A stretch of DNA of 64,000 bases from Phenylobacterium sp. LH3H17. Its GTDB lineage: Bacteria; Pseudomonadota; Alphaproteobacteria; Caulobacterales; Caulobacteraceae. The stretch is from NCBI RefSeq assembly GCF_024298925.1, contig NZ_CP101283.1, forward strand, positions 248,001 to 312,000, in the 5' to 3' direction. Both the position numbers and the translations under genes were made by a program. Every line of letters begins with the position of its first letter. The stretch's first letter is position 1. Shown piece by piece: positions 11,380 through 21,581 of this stretch. The notes under the pieces were generated by a model. That model saw only the letters and a program-made list of their open reading frames with translations. It did no database searches and was not told where the DNA came from.

Positions 11380-13617
11380 ATGTCGCCGCTTTCGCGTACG
11401 CATTTCATGAAGCATGCGGCGCGGGCCGCTCTGGTGATGGCCATGCTCGCCCCGGGCGCGGCCCTGGCCCAGGACGCCGGGACCGAGCTGGAGGAGGTGA
11501 TCATCACCGCCCAGAAGCGGGCCGAGAGCCTCAACGACGTGCCGGTCTCGGTGACGGCGGTGAGCGGCGAGAAGCTGGCGGTGATCCGCTCGTCCGGCGG
11601 CGACATCCGGGTGTTCTCCGCCCGCATTCCCAGCGTGACCCTGGAATCCTCCTTCGGCCGCACCTTCCCGCGGCCCTATATCCGCGGCCTGGGCAATACC
11701 GACTTCGACCTCAACGCCTCCCAGCCGGTCTCCTTCGTCTATGACGAGGTGGTGCTGGAAAGCCCGGTGCTGAAAGGCTTCCCGCTGTTCGACATCGATC
11801 AGGTCGAGGCGCTGCGCGGGCCGCAGGGCACCCTGTTCGGCCGCAACACCCCGGCGGGGGTCCTGAAGTTCGACAGCGCCAAGCCCCGCCAGACCTTCGG
11901 CGGCTACGGCCAAGTCTCCTACGCCACCTTCGGGACGATAAACGCCGAGGGCGCGGTCGGCGGCCCGATCATCGAGGGCGTGCTGGCCGGCAGGTTGTCG
12001 GCCCTCTACCAGCACCGCGACGACTGGGTGGACAACGGCTTCACCGGCAAGAAGAACGCCACCGGCGGCTATGACGAACACGCCTTCCGCGGCCAGCTGC
12101 TGTTCACGCCCAACGAAGCGTTCAGCGCCCTGTTCAACGCCCACTACATGCACCTAGACGGCACGCCGCAGATCTTCCGGGCCAACATCATCACCAAGGG
12201 GACCAACGACTTCGTTCCCGGCTTCGACCGCGAGACCATCTTCCAGGACGCAGAGTCCCGGTCCGGCCAGACGGTGGAAGCCTCCGGCGCCAGCCTGAAG
12301 CTGACCTATGACCTGGGCGGGCCGGTGATCACCTCGATCACCGCCTATGAGCACGTCACCGCCTTCTCGCGCGGCGATATCGACGGCGGCTTCGGCGCCG
12401 TCTTCGCCCCGCCGTCCGGCCCGGGCTTCATCCCGTTCACCGCCGAGAGCGCCGACGGAATGCCCCATCACGCTCAGTGGAGCCAGGAGCTGCGCGTCGC
12501 GGGCGACGCCGGGGCCCTGAAGTACACCCTGGGCGCCTTCTACTTCTTCGAAGACGTGAAGATCGACTCGATCAACTACGACACCCTGGGCGGCGGGGCG
12601 CGCAACGGCCTGGCCATCCAGCACCAGAAGACCACCTCCTGGGCCCTGTTCGGCAATCTCGACTACAAGCTGACCGAGCAGTGGAGCATCGGGGGCGGCC
12701 TGCGCTATTCCGACGACAGCAAGGAGTTCATGGCCGCCCAGCTGATCACCCCGCCCTTCGCCCCGGTCCCGCCGGGCGTGCTGCGCGCCTCGCCGGAGAG
12801 CGACGAGATCAGCTTCAACCTCAACACCACCTATGCGGTCACCGAGGACGTCAATCTCTACGCTCGCATCGCCAAGGGCTATCGCGCGCCCTCGATCCAG
12901 GGACGGCTGCTGTTCGGCTCGACCATCTCGGTGGCCGACAAGGAGACCCTGATGTCCTACGAGGCCGGCTTCAAGGCCGACCTGTTCGACCGCCGCGCCC
13001 GGGTCGACGCCAACGTCTTCTTCTACAAGGTCGACGATCTGCAGCTCACCGCCGTGGGCGGCGGGGCCAACTTTAATCAGCTGATCAACGCCGCCAAGGC
13101 CGAGGGCTACGGCTTCGAGTTCAACGGCGAGGCTGCGCCCATGGAGCACCTGCTGCTCACCGCAGGCCTCTCCTACAATCACACCGAGATCCAGGACCCG
13201 AACCTCTTCACCCAGCCCTGCGGCGGCGGCTGCACCGTGCTGGACCCGGCCGGCCCGATCGCCGGCACGGTGCGGATCGACGGCAACAGCCTGCCCAACG
13301 CCCCGCGCTGGATCGCCAACTTCACGGCGCGCTACGCGATCCCCTACGGCGACGGCGAGTTCTTTGCCTTCACCGACTGGGCCTATCGCTCGAAGATCAA
13401 CTTCTTCCTCTACCAGTCCGCCGAGTTCACCGACGACCGGCTGCTGGAAGGCGGCCTGCGCCTCGGCTACGCCGCCACGGCCGGCTGGGAGGCGGCGGTC
13501 TTCGCGCGCAACATCACCGACGACGAGAGCCTGGAGGGCGGCATCGACTTCAACAACCTGACCGGCTTCGTCAACGACCCCCGCACCCTCGGCGTCGAGG
13601 TGAAGGCGAAGTTCTAG
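11380..13617 (+). CDS. TonB-dependent receptor
   Basis: Outer-membrane 22-strand barrel transporter, about 745 aa, driven by TonB-ExbBD. I chose ATG 11380 because it gives a clean signal peptide (KHAARAALVMAMLAPGAALAQ) preceded by an AAGAGGAT ribosome site; the open frame extends back to 11296 without such features. Directly after the signal is EEVIITAQKRAESLNDVPVS, the usual TonB box and start of the plug. Plug motifs PRPYIRGLGNTDFD and VEALRGPQGTLFGRNTPAGV are present. The barrel continues to a C-terminal phenylalanine (VEVKAKF), required for BAM insertion. The substrate is not deducible; this subfamily is abundant in Caulobacterales and often handles plant-derived or aromatic compounds. 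Confidence 0.92.
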   Translation: MSPLSRTHFMKHAARAALVMAMLAPGAALAQDAGTELEEVIITAQKRAESLNDVPVSVTAVSGEKLAVIRSSGGDIRVFSARIPSVTLESSFGRTFPRPYIRGLGNTDFDLNASQPVSFVYDEVVLESPVLKGFPLFDIDQVEALRGPQGTLFGRNTPAGVLKFDSAKPRQTFGGYGQVSYATFGTINAEGAVGGPIIEGVLAGRLSALYQHRDDWVDNGFTGKKNATGGYDEHAFRGQLLFTPNEAFSALFNAHYMHLDGTPQIFRANIITKGTNDFVPGFDRETIFQDAESRSGQTVEASGASLKLTYDLGGPVITSITAYEHVTAFSRGDIDGGFGAVFAPPSGPGFIPFTAESADGMPHHAQWSQELRVAGDAGALKYTLGAFYFFEDVKIDSINYDTLGGGARNGLAIQHQKTTSWALFGNLDYKLTEQWSIGGGLRYSDDSKEFMAAQLITPPFAPVPPGVLRASPESDEISFNLNTTYAVTEDVNLYARIAKGYRAPSIQGRLLFGSTISVADKETLMSYEAGFKADLFDRRARVDANVFFYKVDDLQLTAVGGGANFNQLINAAKAEGYGFEFNGEAAPMEHLLLTAGLSYNHTEIQDPNLFTQPCGGGCTVLDPAGPIAGTVRIDGNSLPNAPRWIANFTARYAIPYGDGEFFAFTDWAYRSKINFFLYQSAEFTDDRLLEGGLRLGYAATAGWEAAVFARNITDDESLEGGIDFNNLTGFVNDPRTLGVEVKAKF

Positions 13618-13679
13618 ATCGCGCAGGAACAACGGCCCCCGGCCGTGGTTCACCTCATGCGGGGGCCCAACCTGTCCCA

Positions 13680-14129
13680 ATGAGGTTCGATATGCGTGTG
13701 AGCGAATGCATGACGCGCGACGTCCGGATGGCCAATCCGGACGAAACCGCCGCCCAAGCCGCCACGAGGATGGCCGAACTCGACGCCGGCATCCTGCCGG
13801 TGAGCGAGAACGACCGGTTGGTGGGGATGATCACTGACCGGGACATCGCCATCCGTGGCGTCGCCATGAACCGGGGCCCCGACGCCAAGGTGCGCGAGCT
13901 GATGAGCACAGAGGTTCTCTACTGCTTCGACGACGAGGATGTGGACGACGTGCTGCGCAACATGAGCGAGCAGCAGATCCGTCGGCTGCCGGTTCTCGAC
14001 CGCAACAAGCGGCTGGTCGGCATCGTGTCCCTGGCCGACCTGGCCTGCACCGGCCACAACGCCGAAGCCGGCGAGGCGCTGAGCGGCATCGCCCAGCCGG
14101 GCGGCGAGCATAGCCAGACGATCCACTAG
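13680..14129 (+). CDS. CBS-domain pair protein
   Basis: A 149-aa protein made almost wholly of two CBS motifs. The first spans about residues 8-65 (VSECMTRDV...GMITDRDIAIR) and the second about 70-130 (RELMSTEVLYC...LVGIVSLADLA). CBS pairs bind adenine nucleotides and act as sensors, here as a stand-alone module in the cytoplasm. The start may be ATG 13680 or the in-frame ATG 13692 (MRVSECM). It is convergent with recQ. No partner enzyme is adjacent, so the regulated target is unknown. Confidence 0.88.
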   Translation: MRFDMRVSECMTRDVRMANPDETAAQAATRMAELDAGILPVSENDRLVGMITDRDIAIRGVAMNRGPDAKVRELMSTEVLYCFDDEDVDDVLRNMSEQQIRRLPVLDRNKRLVGIVSLADLACTGHNAEAGEALSGIAQPGGEHSQTIH

Positions 14130-14147
14130 GGCCGCCCCCGGGCGACC

Positions 14148-15992
<1,845 letters not shown>

Positions 15993-16102
15993 AGGGCGCT
16001 ATATGGCGTGCGCCGCCCGGCAGGCGAAGAGGCAATGCGACGCGGCTGCGTTTTGCTGCAGCTCATGCTGCGCAGCATTTCCGCAGCAAGGCGCGCTCCG
16101 GT

Positions 16103-17842
16103 CTACTCCGCGGCCATGGCGACGGGCGCTGCCCGCGCGCCGCGCAACAGACGGCCCGGCAGGGCGCCGGTAGGTTCGCCGTCGCGATAGGTGACCTGGC
16201 CGGCGACGATGGTGGCCACATAGCCGTCGGCGCGCTGCACCAGCCGTCGACCGCCGGTCGGCAGGTCGTAGGCCACGGCGGGCGCCTTGAGGGTCAGGTT
16301 CTCATAGTCGATGACATTGAGATCGGCCCGGTAGCCCTCGGCGATCAGGCCGCGATCGTACAGGCCGACGGCCTTGGCTGTGTCGTTTGTCTGCATACGG
16401 ATCATCGCCTCGAGGCTGAGCTTCGGGCCGCGCGTGCGGTCCCGTGTCCAGTGGGTGAGGTTGGAGGTCGGGAAGGAGCCGTCGCAGATCATCCCCACAT
16501 GGGCGCCGCCGTCCGAGAGGCCGGGCACCGTGTCGGGATGGGTCAGCATGGCGTAGCTGGGGTCCAGCGAGCCGTTGGCGTAGTTGAGGAACGGCAGGTA
16601 GAGCATGCCCTTGCCGTCATTGGACAGCATGTGGTCCAGGGCCAGCTCCTCCGGTGTCGTCCCCTGCGCGGCGGCCAGGGCGGCGATGGTGCGGTCGGCG
16701 GTCTGCTCGTAGTCCGGGGTCTCGCCCATCAGGAACATGATCTGCCAGTTGCGGGTCATGTTGGCCCCGAAACCCGGCCCGCCGGGCGCGCCGTCGGCCA
16801 ACAACCGGGCGCGGAAGTCGGGGTCCCGCAGTCGTGCGATCCGCTGCGCCAGGGGCAGCGTGGCGATGTCGCGATAGGTCGGATAGGCGCTGAACGGATT
16901 GAGGGTCAGTTCGAACCCGAACAGGATCCCCACCGGCCGGCCGCAGACCTGGGCGCGCATCTCCAGTCCGGCGGCCGACGCCTCGGCCAGGCGCTCCAGC
17001 AGCAGCTTCCACTGGTCGGGATCGCGCGGGCTCTGCACCAGCGAGAAGGACAGCGGCCGGCCCGAGCGCTCCACCAGCCGGCGCAGCATGGCGAACTCGG
17101 CCTCGGGATCGGCGAAGTCGGAGACGAACTGCAGGGTCCCCTTGCCGGCGGCGGCCAGGCCCATGGCGATGCCGGCGAGCTCGTCCTCCGAGGCGGTCAG
17201 GGTGGGGGTCGGCTGGCCGTCGCTGGTGCGGTGGTTCAGCGTCCGCGAGGTGGAGAAGCCCAGGGCGCCGGCTTCCACCGCCCGCTTGGCGATGGCGGCC
17301 ATGGCGTGGATGTCGGCCGGCGTGGCGTCCTCGCGGTTGGCCCCGCGCTCGCCCATCACATAGACCCGCAGCGCCGCGTGGGGCAACTGGGTCCCGATGT
17401 CCACGTCGAAGGACCGCCGGTCGAGCGAGTCGAGGTAGTCGGGGAAGCTTTCCCAGTTCCAGGGGAGGCCCTCGGTCAGCACCGGGAAGGGGATGTCCTC
17501 GACGCCTTCCATCAGGCGGATCAGCCGGTCGTGGTCCTCGGGCCGGCAGGGGGCGAAGCCGACGCCGCAATTGCCCATGACCACGGTGGTCACCCCATGC
17601 CAGGCCGAGGGCTGCATGTGGTGGTCCCAGGTCGCCTGGCCGTCATAGTGGGTGTGGATGTCGACGAAGCCCGGGGTGACGATCCGGCCGGTGGCGTCGA
17701 TCTCCTCGGCCCCGCGGCCGGCGACCTCGCCGATCCGGGCGATCAGCCCGTCCTTGACCGCCACGTCGGCGCGGAACGGGGCGGTCCCCGTACCATCCAC
17801 CACGGTCCCGCCGCGGATCACGAGGTCCCAGGCCTGTTCCAT
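16103..17842 (-). CDS. D-aminoacylase-like amidohydrolase (amidohydrolase_3 family)
   Basis: Metal-dependent hydrolase of about 579 aa resembling N-acyl-D-amino-acid deacylases. Start is ATG 17842 ([17 protein letters not shown]); GGGAGAGA lies 6-12 bases before it, whereas the TTG at 17857 would remove that site. The beta-sandwich N-terminus leads to [12 protein letters not shown] near residue 65 (metal-binding HxH), then [15 protein letters not shown], typical of D-aminoacylases. LSDGGAHVG near 480 holds the late Asp ligand, and ADLNVIDYE closes the composite domain. The natural substrate is uncertain. It is co-directional with the COG3650-like lipoprotein gene at 17949-18443. Confidence 0.85.
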   Translation of the reverse strand: MEQAWDLVIRGGTVVDGTGTAPFRADVAVKDGLIARIGEVAGRGAEEIDATGRIVTPGFVDIHTHYDGQATWDHHMQPSAWHGVTTVVMGNCGVGFAPCRPEDHDRLIRLMEGVEDIPFPVLTEGLPWNWESFPDYLDSLDRRSFDVDIGTQLPHAALRVYVMGERGANREDATPADIHAMAAIAKRAVEAGALGFSTSRTLNHRTSDGQPTPTLTASEDELAGIAMGLAAAGKGTLQFVSDFADPEAEFAMLRRLVERSGRPLSFSLVQSPRDPDQWKLLLERLAEASAAGLEMRAQVCGRPVGILFGFELTLNPFSAYPTYRDIATLPLAQRIARLRDPDFRARLLADGAPGGPGFGANMTRNWQIMFLMGETPDYEQTADRTIAALAAAQGTTPEELALDHMLSNDGKGMLYLPFLNYANGSLDPSYAMLTHPDTVPGLSDGGAHVGMICDGSFPTSNLTHWTRDRTRGPKLSLEAMIRMQTNDTAKAVGLYDRGLIAEGYRADLNVIDYENLTLKAPAVAYDLPTGGRRLVQRADGYVATIVAGQVTYRDGEPTGALPGRLLRGARAAPVAMAAE

Positions 17843-17948
17843 GGCCGTCTCTCCCAAATTCCTTGGAAGAATTAGCCGCCCGACTGTGGGGTCAGGTCAA
17901 GGGCGCCCCAGCGTCATTCTCCGAATGAGGCTCAAAGGCGGAGAGCCG

Positions 17949-18443
17949 TCATTGGGCGTCCTCGCGGGGCTGCTGACCGGTCTTGAAGGCGCAGCCTCTG
18001 AATGTCTGGTCGCCCAGGGTGACCACGGCGAGATAGGGATACTTCAGGTCCGACATGCCGTCGGAGCACTCTTCCTGCGCCAGGCTGACCATGAAGGTCT
18101 TGCCGTCCTTGTTGGTCGACCACACCGCGTGCTGGCCGTCGTCGACTCCGGCGCCGGGATTGTCCACCACCACCGGCGGCTCCGGGTCGGGCCGGGTGAA
18201 GGTGATCTTGTCGGGGCGGATCGCCAGGGCCCAGAAGGGTTCATTGCCGCGCGCATCGAGGTCGCCGGTAAATTCCTTCGTCGCGGGCTCAACCGGCGCT
18301 TCGGGAGGTTGCGGCGCTACGGGCGCCTCAGGGGCGTCGGCCGGCGGCGGCGCGGCCTTTCCGTCCGGCGACTGCGGCTGGCAGGCGGCCAGCATCAGGG
18401 CGGCCAGTACGCCGGCAAGCGTCCAGGGGAGACCATGTCGCAT
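17949..18443 (-). CDS. COG3650-like lipoprotein
   Basis: 164-aa envelope lipoprotein. The N-terminus is a lipoprotein signal with lipobox LMLAAC (Cys about 21). Next comes a ~35-residue Pro/Ala linker (PPPADAPEAPVAPQPPEA), then a compact domain beginning ARGNEPFWALAI, a pattern I recognise from uncharacterised COG3650-type proteins. Two later cysteines (EECSDGMSD and FRGCAF) may form a disulfide. Function is unknown. It is divergent from the methyltransferase gene with only 45 bp between the two starts. Confidence 0.7.
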   Translation of the reverse strand: MRHGLPWTLAGVLAALMLAACQPQSPDGKAAPPPADAPEAPVAPQPPEAPVEPATKEFTGDLDARGNEPFWALAIRPDKITFTRPDPEPPVVVDNPGAGVDDGQHAVWSTNKDGKTFMVSLAQEECSDGMSDLKYPYLAVVTLGDQTFRGCAFKTGQQPREDAQ

Positions 18444-18488
18444 CGGCAGTCCTTTCGCGGCGGCGCGGGCAGGCTAGACTCCTGCCCG

Positions 18489-19625
18489 ATGAGTCGGAAC
18501 AGCGCCCTAACATTTCTGGAATTCTTCGCCGGCGGCGGCATGGCGCGGCTGGGCCTGGGCGCGCGCTGGTCCTGCGCCTTCGCCAACGACTTCGATCCGG
18601 TGAAGGCCGCGACCTACAGGGCCAATTTCGCCGACGCGGCGGAGCATTTCCACGAGGGCGACGTCTGGGACATCGATCCGGCCCGCCTGCCGGGAGCCGC
18701 CGACCTGGCCTGGGCTTCCTCGCCCTGCCAGGATTTCAGCCTGGCCGGCGGCCGGGCCGGGTTGGCGGGCGGCAAGTCCTCGGCCTTCTTCGGGTTCTGG
18801 CGGCTGATCGAGGCCTTGGGGCCGGACGCCCCGCGCTGCGTGGTGATCGAGAACGTCAGCGGCCTGCTCACCTCGCACGGCGGGGCGGACTTCACCGCCC
18901 TTTGCGCCGCCCTGGCGGAACGGGGCTACAGCTTCGGCGTCCTGGAGATCGACGCGGCACGCTTCGTCCCGCAGTCGCGACCGCGGGTGTTCGTCGTCGC
19001 CACGAGGGAGGCCCCGCCGGATCTTCTCGTCGGCGACAGCCCCTTCCAGACCCGGTTGGTGCGAGACGCCCACGCCCGGTTGCCGCCCGAGCTCGCCGCC
19101 CGATGGATCTGGTGGCGGGGGGAGGGGCCGGCGGCGCGTAACACCGACCTCGCCAGCGTGCTGGAGCCGGACGAGGCGGTCGCCTGGCACGGAACGGCGC
19201 GCACGGCGCGGCTGATCGAGCTGATGTCGCCGCTGCACCGGCGGCGGCTGGCGGCGGTCCAGGCGACCGGCGTCCGTTCGGTCGGCGCGGTCTTCAAACG
19301 CATGCGGATCGAGGACGGGGTCCGGATCCAGCGGGCCGAGGCGCGGTTCGACGGCCTGGCCGGCTGCCTGCGCACCCCGCGCGGCGGCTCCTCGCGCCAG
19401 ACCCTGATCGTGGTGGAGGGCGACAGCGTCCGCTCGCGCCTGGTCACGGGACGGGAGGCCGCGCGGCTTATGGGCCTGCCGGAGACCTATCGGATTCCAT
19501 CCACGGCCACCTCGGCCCTGCATGTCATGGGCGACGGGGTGGTGGTCCCGGTGGTGGCCTGGCTGGCCGCCGAGATCCTGGAGCCGCTGCTCAAGCGGGC
19601 CGATGAGGTAATGGCGGCCGAATAG
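18489..19625 (+). CDS. DNA (cytosine-5-)-methyltransferase
   Basis: C5-cytosine methyltransferase of 378 aa. I start it at ATG 18489 (MSRNSALTFLEFFAGGG); the frame is open upstream but only over the lipoprotein coding region. Motif I FFAGGGMARLGL binds AdoMet, motif IV SSPCQDFSLAG carries the catalytic Cys (about residue 81), motif VI is IENVSGLL and motif VIII is FVPQSRPRVFVVA. Motifs IX/X appear as GGSSRQTLIV and MGDGVVVPVVAWLA. The set is complete, so the enzyme should be active. The target sequence cannot be read off. No restriction endonuclease partner is adjacent. A vsr gene lies downstream after cysK, suggesting a Dcm-like solitary methylation system with mismatch repair. Confidence 0.93.
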   Translation: MSRNSALTFLEFFAGGGMARLGLGARWSCAFANDFDPVKAATYRANFADAAEHFHEGDVWDIDPARLPGAADLAWASSPCQDFSLAGGRAGLAGGKSSAFFGFWRLIEALGPDAPRCVVIENVSGLLTSHGGADFTALCAALAERGYSFGVLEIDAARFVPQSRPRVFVVATREAPPDLLVGDSPFQTRLVRDAHARLPPELAARWIWWRGEGPAARNTDLASVLEPDEAVAWHGTARTARLIELMSPLHRRRLAAVQATGVRSVGAVFKRMRIEDGVRIQRAEARFDGLAGCLRTPRGGSSRQTLIVVEGDSVRSRLVTGREAARLMGLPETYRIPSTATSALHVMGDGVVVPVVAWLAAEILEPLLKRADEVMAAE

Positions 19626-19721
19626 GCGTTCTGCCGCCGACCCCCAGAAGAAGTGCGCTTCCAAATCCCGGCCACGGGCCTAAGTTCACCGGCAATCGAC
19701 CCTTGCAGCCAGAGACATCCC

Positions 19722-20711
19722 ATGGCCGACGCCGGATCCACCACCTATGACGCCGCCCGCTATAAGCGCGCCGGGCGCGGCAAGATATTCGACTCCGTCC
19801 TCGATCTGATCGGCGACACCCCGCTGGTCCGCCTGCCGCGGCTGACCGCGGCGCTGAAGCCCAAGGGCGAGGTGGTCGCCAAGCTGGAGTTCTTCAATCC
19901 GCTGGCCTCGGTGAAGGACCGGATCGGCGTCTCGATGATCGAATGGATGGAGGCCAAGGGCCACCTGAAGCCCGGCGGGTCCATCGTCGAGCCGACCAGC
20001 GGCAACACCGGCATCGCGCTCGCCTTCGTGGCCGCGGCCAAGGGCTATCCGATCACCCTGGTCATGCCCGAGAGCATGTCGATCGAGCGCCGCAAGATGC
20101 TGATCATCCTGGGCGCCAAGCTCGAACTCACCCCGGCCGAACGCGGAATGGCCGGCGCCGTCGCCCGCGCCCGCGAGATCGTCGAGGCCACGCCTGGCGC
20201 GGTCATGCCCCAGCAGTTCGACAACGAGGCCAATCCGCTGATCCACCGGGTCTCCACCGCCGAGGAGATCTGGAACGACACCGATGGCCGCGTCGACGCG
20301 GTGATCTCCGGGGTCGGCACCGGCGGCACCATCACCGGGGTCGGCCAGGTGCTGAAGGCCCGCAAGCCCTCGGTGCGCATGGTGGCCGTCGAGCCCGAGT
20401 CCTCGCCCGTGCTGTCCGGCGGTCAGCCGGCGCCGCACAAGATCCAGGGCATCGGGGCGGGGTTCGTGCCTTCGATCCTCGATCGCGGCATCATCGACGA
20501 GATCATCCAGGTCTCCAACGACGACAGCTTCGCCATGGCCCGCCGGGTCGCCCGCGAGGAAGGTATCCCGGTGGGCATCTCGTCCGGCGCGGCGCTTACG
20601 GCGGCCTTCGACCTGGCCAGCCGCGACGAGTTCCGGGGCAAGTTGGTCGTGGCCATCATCCCGAGCTTCGCCGAGCGCTACCTGTCGACGGCGCTGTTCG
20701 ACGGGCTTTGA
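19722..20711 (+). CDS. cysK: Cysteine synthase A (O-acetylserine sulfhydrylase)
   Basis: PLP enzyme making cysteine from O-acetylserine and sulfide, 329 aa. Start is ATG 19722 ([16 protein letters not shown]); the upstream in-frame extension has no family similarity. [12 protein letters not shown] opens the fold, the PLP lysine is in [22 protein letters not shown] is the substrate loop, and [12 protein letters not shown] binds the phosphate. The Lys region ASVKDR and the short ~330-aa length favour CysK over cystathionine beta-synthase. Its stop codon overlaps the vsr start (TTGA), and it follows the methyltransferase by 96 bp on the same strand, so the three genes may be co-transcribed. Confidence 0.94.
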   Translation: MADAGSTTYDAARYKRAGRGKIFDSVLDLIGDTPLVRLPRLTAALKPKGEVVAKLEFFNPLASVKDRIGVSMIEWMEAKGHLKPGGSIVEPTSGNTGIALAFVAAAKGYPITLVMPESMSIERRKMLIILGAKLELTPAERGMAGAVARAREIVEATPGAVMPQQFDNEANPLIHRVSTAEEIWNDTDGRVDAVISGVGTGGTITGVGQVLKARKPSVRMVAVEPESSPVLSGGQPAPHKIQGIGAGFVPSILDRGIIDEIIQVSNDDSFAMARRVAREEGIPVGISSGAALTAAFDLASRDEFRGKLVVAIIPSFAERYLSTALFDGL

Positions 20712-21142
20712 CCGACGTCTATCCGCCGGAGAAGCGCTCGGCGGTGATGCGCCGGGTGAAGGGCAAGAACACCACGCCCGAGCTGCTGGTGCGCAAGGCC
20801 CTGACGGCGCTCGGCGCCCGCTATCGGCTGAACCGCAAGGACCTACCGGGCTCGCCGGACATCGTCATGCCGGGGCGCAGGCTGGCGATCTTCGTCCACG
20901 GCTGCTTCTGGCACGGCCATGACTGCGCGCGCGGGTCGCGGGTGCCCAAGGCCAATCGCGACTACTGGGTCGGCAAGGTGGCCCGAAACAAGGCCCGCGA
21001 CGGGGTGGCCGTCGAGGCGCTGGGCGCCCGGGGCTGGCGGGTCGAGACGATCTGGGAGTGCGATCTGAAGGACGCACCGGCCTTGCGCGATCGGCTGGCG
21101 AGGCTGCTGGCGTCCCCGCCGAGCCCAACTAGGTCACCGTGA
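20708..21142 (+). CDS. vsr: Very short patch repair endonuclease Vsr
   Basis: Nicks 5' of T in T:G mismatches created when 5-methylcytosine deaminates. The 144-aa product starts at TTG 20708, which shares two bases with the cysK TGA stop (TTGA), so translation is probably coupled. Family motifs are [19 protein letters not shown] at the N-terminus, [20 protein letters not shown] (catalytic Asp and strand), FWHGHDC (Zn/His site) and WECDL near residue 117. The 3' end overlaps the convergent OsmC gene by 14 bp. Presence beside a C5 methyltransferase matches the known dcm-vsr partnership, although here cysK intervenes. Confidence 0.92.
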   Translation: MTDVYPPEKRSAVMRRVKGKNTTPELLVRKALTALGARYRLNRKDLPGSPDIVMPGRRLAIFVHGCFWHGHDCARGSRVPKANRDYWVGKVARNKARDGVAVEALGARGWRVETIWECDLKDAPALRDRLARLLASPPSPTRSP

Positions 21143-21581
21143 CCTCGGTCTTCACCGAATTGGCGATGAAGCACTCCTCATGCGCCTCGTGGTGCAGGTG
21201 GGCGAGCGCGGCTGCGTCCGGCCCGGCGCCGTCCCATTCGATACGGGGCGTGAGCGTCACCTTGGTCACCGCCATCCGGCCGGGCGCGATCTCTTCCATG
21301 ATCCCCGAAGCGTGGTCGCGATAGGCGGTGACGACGAAGTCCGCCAGCCGCGCCTTATGGAGAAAGGTCAGCATGTGGCAGTTGGACAGCGCGGCGACGA
21401 ACATCTCCTCCGGGTCCACCGCCTCCTGGACCGCCCACTTGCCCACCACATGGGGCGAGGCCGAGGCCGGAACGATCAGGCCGCCGTCGAAGCTGATGAC
21501 GTGACCGCGGCTGTAGCGGCCCTTGGCGAAGTCCTCGCCGTCGCGCAATTCCCAGGCGATGTCGGCGGTGTAAGTCGCCAT
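21129..21581 (-). CDS. OsmC family peroxiredoxin-like protein
   Basis: 150-aa thiol protein of the OsmC/Ohr superfamily, which reduces organic hydroperoxides. The two redox cysteines are visible in LSNCHMLTFL (about residue 68) and EECFIANSV (about 135). The N-terminal strand YTADIAWELRDGEDF and the central PHVVGKWAVQEAVDPEEMF match the family. It directly follows the acyl-CoA dehydrogenase gene: that stop and this start share one base (TGATG), so the two are translationally coupled. Association with fatty-acyl oxidation suggests protection from lipid peroxides, but that is inference. Confidence 0.88.
   Translation of the reverse strand: MATYTADIAWELRDGEDFAKGRYSRGHVISFDGGLIVPASASPHVVGKWAVQEAVDPEEMFVAALSNCHMLTFLHKARLADFVVTAYRDHASGIMEEIAPGRMAVTKVTLTPRIEWDGAGPDAAALAHLHHEAHEECFIANSVKTEVTVT

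Noticed and set aside
12154..13680. Long open frame opposite the first TonB receptor.
   Set aside because: The plus-strand receptor is complete from signal peptide to C-terminal Phe; the antisense frame shows no domain.
16000..16102. Small hairpins with GCTGC repeats between recQ and the amidohydrolase gene.
   Set aside because: The arms are short and imperfect; they are expected by chance in this composition.
17652..18488. N-terminal extension of the methyltransferase frame upstream of 18489.
   Set aside because: It runs antisense to the amidohydrolase and lipoprotein genes; the methyltransferase fold begins at MSRNSALTFLEFF.
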